Of a stretch of 64,000 nt of DNA, positions 59,501-64,000 are shown one piece after another; within the stretch, counting starts at the first letter, position 1; each line of letters starts with the position of its first letter. The stretch is taken from positions 1 through 64,000 of the forward strand of contig NZ_RKMF01000004.1 in the NCBI RefSeq assembly GCF_003797835.1. The letters run 5' to 3'. The notes under the pieces are model-generated. The model was not told where the DNA came from. It searched no databases and saw only the letters and a program-made list of their open reading frames with translations. Position numbers and translations under genes: made by a program. This stretch comes from Kocuria soli (GTDB lineage: Bacteria > Actinomycetota > Actinomycetes > Actinomycetales > Micrococcaceae).

Positions 59501-59732
59501 CCCTCGGGTGCACCTCGATCAGGCGCACCAGCGAGCGCACTGCCGTGTCGGGCGAAGCCGCGTACCGTTCGAGGGCACCGAGGATGGTCTCGCGGTTCGC
59601 CGAGGCCAGCTCGGGGAATCCCAGCCAACGTCGCGCGTTCCGGAGGTCTTCGAAACCGACGTGGATCAGCCTCCCGTCGGTGAGCTCGTCGACGGTGTCG
59701 TTCGGACCGGCGCCCGGAGCTGCGGGGGCCAT
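56556..59732 (-). CDS. glnE: Bifunctional glutamine synthetase adenylyltransferase/deadenylylase
   Basis: GlnE adds and removes AMP on the Tyr of glutamine synthetase according to nitrogen status. The 1058 residues carry two nucleotidyltransferase domains, with GMGKCGARELNYISDVDVIYVH (about 235-256) and AMGRQGGREIGYGSDADVMYAYA (about 755-777), separated by the helical linker and each followed by a GlnD/PII uridylyltransferase-like helical domain. Its ATG is one base after the glnA2 stop, so the pair is an operon. Length is normal for actinobacteria. Confidence 0.95.
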   Translation of the reverse strand: MAPAAPGAGPNDTVDELTDGRLIHVGFEDLRNARRWLGFPELASANRETILGALERYAASPDTAVRSLVRLIEVHPRAVDYVRGDVDRAMPLIRLLGASEALGEFMIRHPENLDLVDEPLETDPSEISGDTFRAELLTAVGAERAHRSPVASLTGAGAYQALRVAYRRALTRIALKDLGSANPVDELPAVGRQLADLAAAAVDAGLSVSRAEAIAAADDDVARWLPRLSLAVIGMGKCGARELNYISDVDVIYVHELLPDSETDSQEVSGTGSLAPPDDDRVAVLAADLASGTARAIMTTGPEPPLWELDANLRPEGKDGPLSRTVDSHVRYYKKWAKSWEFQALLKARPMAGDRELGERYAEAITPFVWQSSQREGFVESVQAMRRRVTDSIPADERERQIKLGPGGLRDVEFTVQLLQLVHGHKDERVRTQATTQSLQALSDCGYIARKDAEQFNAHYRWLRLLEHRIQLFRLRRTHLMPTKATELSVIAHAVQPPDWEGPHRPSGEALVEQWRKVKRQVRGMHEKIFYRPLLAALSKTGLDGVALSDEQVRDRLEALGYRDPRAAQRHLEALTKGVSRRAEILRTLLPVLLEWIGQGVDADAGLLGFRRVSEALGTTPWYLRMLRDSNMAAERLCQVLSSSRYVTDALENLPEAVAWLGKDEDLVPRSFENMWEEIQAQMERHDDAAAAIRMIRLLRRREVVRVALADACGVLDVDAVVQALSDIDRATVLGALHVAEREIYVAEGEGCLADVLVIAMGRQGGREIGYGSDADVMYAYARCTGDHDHGHRGLEEAPDGGSEQAASDQAHRVIQRMTQLLKAPCTPPLVAERPLEIDNDLRPEGKQGAMVRSVDSYREYYDRWADTWEFQALTRARHMAGSNAVSEQFLEVIDVHRYPAEFTARQLQDIRRMKARVENERLPRGADPYRHLKLGRGGLSDVEWLAQTLQLQHAHAHAGLRTTSTLRTLQAAVEAGLLEELDADALSKAWRLCTLIRNYNVLRTGRASDVLPKAGLDMEAVARWCGYPPGEASRLEDDFLRITRHSRAVFERIFYGR

Positions 59733-59733
59733 G

Positions 59734-61077
59734 TCAGATCAAGCCGAGATTGGTTTCGAGCTCATGGCGGGTCACCACCTTGCGGTAGGCCTCCCAGTCC
59801 GCGCGCTTGTTGCGCATGAGGTGGGTGAAAACCTGCTCGCCGAGCAGGTCCGCCATGAACTCGGAGTTCTCCGCGGCGCGAATGGCGTCGTACAGGCTCG
59901 CCGGCAGTGGCTCGTGACCGGCCACGTGACGCTCGGCCGCGCTCATGGACGCCAGGTCATCCGATTCCACCGGGGGAAGTTCGTACTCCTCTTCCACGCC
60001 TTTCATGCCGGCGGCCATGATTGCCGCGTAGGCCAGATAGGGGTTGGCCGCCGAGTCCAGTCCGCGGTACTCGATCCGCGCTGATTGCACCTTGTCCGGC
60101 TTGTACAGCGGCACACGCACCAGTGCGGACCGGTTGTTGTGTCCCCAGGAGATGTACGACGGCGCCTCCGCACCGGACCACAGTCGTTTGTAGGAGTTCA
60201 CGAACTGGTTGGTCACGATCGCCATGTCCGCGGAATGGCGCAGCACACCGGCGATGAAGTGCCCCGCGATCTTCGAGAGCTGGAACTCGGCACCGGCCTC
60301 GAAGAAGGCGTTCGTGTCTCCCTCGAACAGGGAGAAGTGGGTGTGCATGCCAGACCCCGGGTGCGCGGCGAACGGCTTGGGCATGAACGTTGCGTACGAA
60401 CCGTGCGCCAGAGCGGTCTCCTTGACCACGGTGCGGAACGTCATGATGTTGTCCGCCGTCTGCAGCGGGTCGGCGTAGCGCAGGTCGATCTCGTTCTGCC
60501 CCGGTCCGGCCTCGTGGTGGGAGAACTCGACGGAGATCCCCACGTCCTCCAGGGTCAGGACGACGTCGCGGCGGAAGTTCTGGACCACTCCGCCCGGTGT
60601 GTGGTCGAAGTACCCCTCGCCGTCCACGGGAACGGGCTCGTCGGTCTGTGGGTCCAGCGCCGCGGACTTCATGAGGTAGAACTCGATCTCCGGGGCGGTG
60701 TAACAGGTCAGCCCCTTGGCTGCGGCCTTCTCCAGGACCCGCTTGAGCACGCCGCGCGGGTCGGCCAACGACGGTTGGCCCTCCGGGGTGAGGATGTCGC
60801 AGAACATGCGTGCGGTGGGTTGGTCTTCGCCACGCCACGGCAGGAGCTGGAAGGTCGAGGGGTCCGGCTGGAGGAGCATGTCCGACTCGGTGACCCGGGA
60901 GAGGCCTTCGATCGAGGAGCCGTCGAATCCGAGCCCTTCCTCGAAGGCGCCTTCGACCTCCGCGGGCGCCAGGGCGACCGACTTCAGTGTCCCCGTCACA
61001 TCGGTGAACCACATGCGGACGAAGCGGACATCACGTTCCTCGATCGTGCGAAGGACGAACTCTTGCTGACGGTCCAT
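59734..61077 (-). CDS. glnA2: Glutamine synthetase-like protein GlnA2
   Basis: The 447-residue second glutamine synthetase homologue has GFDGSSIEGL, the metal-site APEIEFYLM and HHEAGPGQNEIDL and GSGMHTHFSL. In S. coelicolor the GlnA2 protein was shown to be a gamma-glutamylpolyamine synthetase rather than a true glutamine synthetase, so this may serve polyamine breakdown. YELPPVE retains a Tyr at the adenylylation site. GAGGAG lies 6 nt before the ATG. It leads the glnA2-glnE operon and is divergent from panB. Confidence 0.92.
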   Translation of the reverse strand: MDRQQEFVLRTIEERDVRFVRMWFTDVTGTLKSVALAPAEVEGAFEEGLGFDGSSIEGLSRVTESDMLLQPDPSTFQLLPWRGEDQPTARMFCDILTPEGQPSLADPRGVLKRVLEKAAAKGLTCYTAPEIEFYLMKSAALDPQTDEPVPVDGEGYFDHTPGGVVQNFRRDVVLTLEDVGISVEFSHHEAGPGQNEIDLRYADPLQTADNIMTFRTVVKETALAHGSYATFMPKPFAAHPGSGMHTHFSLFEGDTNAFFEAGAEFQLSKIAGHFIAGVLRHSADMAIVTNQFVNSYKRLWSGAEAPSYISWGHNNRSALVRVPLYKPDKVQSARIEYRGLDSAANPYLAYAAIMAAGMKGVEEEYELPPVESDDLASMSAAERHVAGHEPLPASLYDAIRAAENSEFMADLLGEQVFTHLMRNKRADWEAYRKVVTRHELETNLGLI

Positions 61078-61171
61078 GGCGACTCCTCAAACCTGCCGTA
61101 CCGACGTCGGGTGTGACCCGATGGTCTCTATGCCACACCCTATCGCTCGGATCACACCCGATCGGTGCGGA

Positions 61172-61183
61172 TACTCTGGTCCA
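61172..61183 (+). promoter_or_regulatory. panB: Probable leaderless promoter of panB
   Basis: TACTCT (61172-61177) lies 6 nt before the panB ATG with no Shine-Dalgarno. The divergent glnA2 starts 107 bp upstream. Confidence 0.5.
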
Positions 61184-62038
61184 ATGAGCTTCACCCCGGC
61201 AGTCCAGGATCCGTCAGACCCTTCCGCCAAGCCCCTCCCGGAGGTTCGGCGGGTCCGCACCCACCACTTGGCACAGGCCAAGGCGACGGGTGAGAAATTC
61301 AGCATGTTGACCAGTTACGACCACATGACCGCCGAACTCTTCGACGCCGCCGGGGTGGACATGCTGCTGGTCGGCGACTCTGCCGGTGGCACGGTCCTCG
61401 GGCACACGACGTCATTGGCGATCACGGTCGAGCAGATGCTGCCGATGTGCGCAGCTGTCGCCGCTGCCGCGCGACGCGCGTTCGTCGTCGTGGACCTGCC
61501 TTTCGGGTCCTACGAGGAGTCGCCCGAGCAGGCCGTGCGCACGGCAGTCCGGTTCATGAAGGAGGGCGGCGCCCACGGGGTCAAGATCGAGGCCGACGAG
61601 TCGTTGGCCGACCACGTCGCGGCCGTGGTGCGCGCGGGGATCCCCGTGATCGGTCACGTCGGCTTCACTCCCCAGTCCGAGCACGCCATGGGCGGTTACC
61701 GCATCCAGGGCCGCGGAGAGGCCGCCCAGAAGGTCGTCGACGACGCCCTTGCGCTGGAGGCCGCAGGGGCCTTCTGCATCCTGCTGGAAATGGTCTCGGC
61801 CGAAACCGCTCGGGCGGTCGACCAGGCACTGGGCGTTCCCACGATCGGAATCGGTGCGGGCAGCGCCACCACGGGTCAGGTACTGGTCTGGCAGGACGCC
61901 CTGGGGCTCAACGGCAACAAGGTGGCGCGCTTCGTGAAGCAGTACGCGGACCTGCGCTCGGTGGTCTCCGAAGCGGTTGGCCGCTACGTGAGCGAGGTCC
62001 GCAACGGGTCGTTCCCGTCCGAGGAACACACCTACTGA
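61184..62038 (+). CDS. panB: 3-methyl-2-oxobutanoate hydroxymethyltransferase
   Basis: First step of pantothenate synthesis: transfers hydroxymethyl from methylene-tetrahydrofolate to 2-oxoisovalerate to give ketopantoate. The 284 residues show MLTSYDHMTAELFDAAGVDMLLVGDSAG (metal Asp), VDLPFGSYE, AHGVKIEAD, VIGHVGFTPQ and IGIGAGSATTGQVLVWQD. Start chosen for the TACTCT box 6 nt upstream and the family length. Downstream genes of the pathway are not in the window. Confidence 0.95.
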   Translation: MSFTPAVQDPSDPSAKPLPEVRRVRTHHLAQAKATGEKFSMLTSYDHMTAELFDAAGVDMLLVGDSAGGTVLGHTTSLAITVEQMLPMCAAVAAAARRAFVVVDLPFGSYEESPEQAVRTAVRFMKEGGAHGVKIEADESLADHVAAVVRAGIPVIGHVGFTPQSEHAMGGYRIQGRGEAAQKVVDDALALEAAGAFCILLEMVSAETARAVDQALGVPTIGIGAGSATTGQVLVWQDALGLNGNKVARFVKQYADLRSVVSEAVGRYVSEVRNGSFPSEEHTY

Positions 62039-62071
62039 CGCTTCCTGCGGTCCCGGGCACGGTAGGCGTGC

Positions 62072-62248
62072 TCAGTCGTCGCCGAGGTAACGCCGTTCGT
62101 TCTCGTCCCAGCGCTGAGTGTTCTCCGCGGCGGTCTGCAGCGCCCGCTGTGCGTCCTCACGGGAGGAGTACGGGCCCATCAGCTGGCTGTAGTCGGACCG
62201 CGGTCCCTCTTCGACCTGACGGGTGTTGAGGTTGAACCAGTACTCCAT
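62072..62248 (-). CDS. SPOR-domain-like small protein
   Basis: A 58-residue gene: MEYWFNLNTRQVEEG near the start, then LMGPYSSREDAQRALQTAAENTQRWDENERRYLGDD. This is the small SPOR-like protein found near map/panB in actinobacteria; SPOR domains bind denuded septal peptidoglycan, but the function of these isolated ones is unknown. GGGAGG lies 6 nt before the ATG, supporting translation. It converges with panB and is divergent from map. Confidence 0.8.
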   Translation of the reverse strand: MEYWFNLNTRQVEEGPRSDYSQLMGPYSSREDAQRALQTAAENTQRWDENERRYLGDD

Positions 62249-62413
62249 CGTGACCTCCCATGTCCTTGTGGCCTCCGCTCTGCCGGATGCCCATGATCAG
62301 CCCCCGGTCCGGTCGGGCCCGGTGGTGGTCGTCACCCTACGGCATGACCGGTCAGAGCATTAGGCTGGCTCCAGGCCAAGCACATCCTCCAGGCGATCCA
62401 GGAGCCCTCTTCC

Positions 62414-63355
62414 GTGACCACAACCACCTCCCCGAGCCCGAACTCCGCGGCAGCGGCCTCGCACAATCTCCCGGCCGAGCCGGGACGAGCGCCGGTCGGT
62501 CGACTGCGCCCGGGCACTCTGGGACCGCGACGCGCCGTTCCAGCCTCGATCCAGCGTCCGGAGTACGTGGGCAAGCCGGAGGCCGATGAAGGCCACGACT
62601 CCAACATGTACACGCCCGAGGAGATCGAGAAGGTTCGGGTGGCCGGCCGAATCGCCGCCAACGCCATGTACGAGGCTGGCAAGGCCTGCGTGCCGGGAAC
62701 CACCACGGACGAACTGGACCGCATCGCCCACGAATACATGTGCGACCACGGTGCCTACCCGTCCACGTTGGGATACCGCGGGTACCCCAAGTCCCTGTGC
62801 TCCTCGATCAACGAGGTCATCTGCCACGGCATCCCCGACTCGACCGTCCTCGAGGACGGCGACATCGTCAATCTGGACGTGACCGCCTACATCGGCGGGG
62901 TGCACGGGGACACGAATGCGATGTTCATGGTCGGTGACGTTGACGAAGAATCACGCCTGTTGGTCGAACGGACGCAGGAGTCTTTGAACCGGGCCATCAA
63001 GGCCGTGCGCCCTGGCCGGCAATTCAACGTGATCGGCCGCGTGATCGAGAAATACGCCCAGCGCTTCGGCTACGGCGTGGTCCGTGACTTCACCGGGCAC
63101 GGCGTCGGCCGCGAGTTCCACTCCGGCCTGATCATCCCCCATTACGACGCCGCCCCCGCCTATTCGGAGGAAATCCGCAAGGGCATGATCTTCACCATCG
63201 AGCCCATGTTGACGCTGGGGACCATCAACTGGGACCAGTGGGAGGACGACTGGACGATCACCACCCGGGACCGACGCCGAACCGCGCAGTTCGAACACAC
63301 AATGGTCGTGACGGACGACGGCGTAGAGATCCTCACCCTGCCCGACGGCGCGTGA
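62414..63355 (+). CDS. map: Type I methionine aminopeptidase
   Basis: Removes the N-terminal Met from new proteins. Metal ligands appear in order: two Asp in [16 protein letters not shown], His in [10 protein letters not shown], Glu in FTIEPML and Glu in QFEHTMVV. The 313 residues have an N-terminal extension of about 45 residues with Pro-rich [10 protein letters not shown], as in actinobacterial MapB. GTG start with AGGAG about 9 nt upstream; a later ATG (MYTPEEIEK) would give the minimal enzyme. Confidence 0.93.
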   Translation: MTTTTSPSPNSAAAASHNLPAEPGRAPVGRLRPGTLGPRRAVPASIQRPEYVGKPEADEGHDSNMYTPEEIEKVRVAGRIAANAMYEAGKACVPGTTTDELDRIAHEYMCDHGAYPSTLGYRGYPKSLCSSINEVICHGIPDSTVLEDGDIVNLDVTAYIGGVHGDTNAMFMVGDVDEESRLLVERTQESLNRAIKAVRPGRQFNVIGRVIEKYAQRFGYGVVRDFTGHGVGREFHSGLIIPHYDAAPAYSEEIRKGMIFTIEPMLTLGTINWDQWEDDWTITTRDRRRTAQFEHTMVVTDDGVEILTLPDGA

Positions 63356-63454
63356 GCACGACCGTCGCACACCACAACAGCCCTTGATCTACACGTGCGG
63401 CTGAACCAGTATCACTGACAGCCTCGCAGTACCTGCATCGGAAGGACACCGGCC

Positions 63455-64000
63455 ATGAGTGACGAGACCATTGACAGCACCGGACGACGCGCGGACGACC
63501 CCGTCTCCGCGGCCAGCAAGGGTTCGACGACGAGCCCGCGGCGTGTGATCGGCATCGACGTCGGCGGGACCGGCGTCAAGGGCGGCATCGTCGATCTTGA
63601 GGTCGGCGACCTGATCGGTGAGCGCTACCGCATCCCCACACCGAAGCCCGCCACCCCGGAGGCCGTGGCCAAGGTCATCAAGGAGATCGTCGACGAGCTG
63701 CAGACCCGAGACGGCGCACCTGATCCGCACTCGCCCATCGGCGTCATCGTCCCGTCAATCGTCAAGGACGGCGTGACGTTGCTGGCTGCGAACATCGACC
63801 CCACCTGGGTCGGGGCCGACATCGCCGGGCTGTTGGAGAAGACCCTCGGCCGACCGGTGGCCGCCCTCAACGACGCCGATGGCGCCGGGCTGGCCGAATC
63901 CTTGTACGGAGCTGGCAAGGGAGTCAGCGGGACAGTCCTGGTCATGACTTTGGGCACTGGCATCGGCTCCGCACTGATCGTCGACGGGCGGCTGGTACCG
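63455..64000 (+). CDS. ppgK: Polyphosphate glucokinase, N-terminal part (runs off window)
   Basis: Phosphorylates glucose with polyphosphate or ATP; typical of actinobacteria. The 182 codons visible show a ROK-type ATPase domain: phosphate loop VIGIDVGGTGVKGGIVD, then LNDADGAGLAE (catalytic Asp) and TLGTGIGSALIVDG. GGAAGG lies about 10 nt before the ATG at 63455. The frame is open to the end of the window; the C-terminus is missing. Confidence 0.92.
   Translation, partial: MSDETIDSTGRRADDPVSAASKGSTTSPRRVIGIDVGGTGVKGGIVDLEVGDLIGERYRIPTPKPATPEAVAKVIKEIVDELQTRDGAPDPHSPIGVIVPSIVKDGVTLLAANIDPTWVGADIAGLLEKTLGRPVAALNDADGAGLAESLYGAGKGVSGTVLVMTLGTGIGSALIVDGRLVP

Overview
The window is a high-GC actinobacterial chromosome segment, most likely from the Micrococcales (Micrococcaceae-like). 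The evidence is gene content: sepH, DUF4193, DUF3093, DUF3159, DUF3710, DUF4191 and DUF7455 markers, a sigA with a long Lys/Ala-rich N-terminus, the pair glnA1 / glnE-glnA2, and separate parC/parE topoisomerase IV genes. Many genes start 6-8 nt after a TANNNT box with no Shine-Dalgarno, i.e. probably leaderless mRNAs. Genus cannot be fixed from this sequence alone.

Left end (1-5.5 kb, accessory): a minus-strand operon hsdM - mrr - hsdS - hsdR, each junction a 4-nt stop/start overlap. It is a type IC-like restriction-modification locus with a full-length Mrr-type (type IV) endonuclease gene between the methylase and specificity subunits. hsdR is broken after about 559 codons by an IS481-family element whose left end (1-127) lies in the window. 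The hsdS part is clearly AT-richer than the rest, consistent with transfer.

5.6-16.6 kb: acnA (TCA cycle); a TrmA-like RNA methyltransferase without Fe-S cysteines; a KimA-like K+ permease divergent from two TrkA-type NAD-binding proteins (potassium module); then the conserved actinobacterial block DUF3159 / OB-fold / DUF3710 / dut.

16.7-30.7 kb: DUF4193, the cell-division regulator sepH, a proline/glutamate-rich membrane protein, an alkaline-phosphatase-fold enzyme with DUF5998, a Ser/Thr kinase next to a GNAT-acyl-CoA synthetase fusion (Pat-like lysine acetyltransferase), topoisomerase IV subunit A, a GNAT protein and malate dehydrogenase.

30.8-43 kb: L-lactate permease, topoisomerase IV subunit B, DUF7455, catabolic acetolactate synthase (alsS), the primary sigma factor, DUF4192, an MFS transporter and a PAC2 protein. 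lctP, mdh, alsS and alsD (55.8 kb) together suggest lactate use and overflow to acetoin.

43.2-53.5 kb: leucyl aminopeptidase, then dihydrolipoyl dehydrogenase, the E2 acyltransferase with two lipoyl domains, and lipB-lipA, which make and attach the lipoyl cofactor those enzymes need, followed by DUF4191. A small membrane protein and a degenerate kinase-like membrane protein lie between.

53.5-64 kb: a nitrogen block with RDD protein, glnA1 (with an exact GlnR-type half-box upstream), alsD, glnE (adenylyltransferase for glutamine synthetase), glnA2; then panB, a small SPOR-like protein, methionine aminopeptidase and the start of polyphosphate glucokinase, which runs off the right edge.

No tRNA, rRNA, CRISPR array, prophage or replication origin was seen. 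Transcription units are often closed by perfect hairpins of 13-27 bp without a U-tract.
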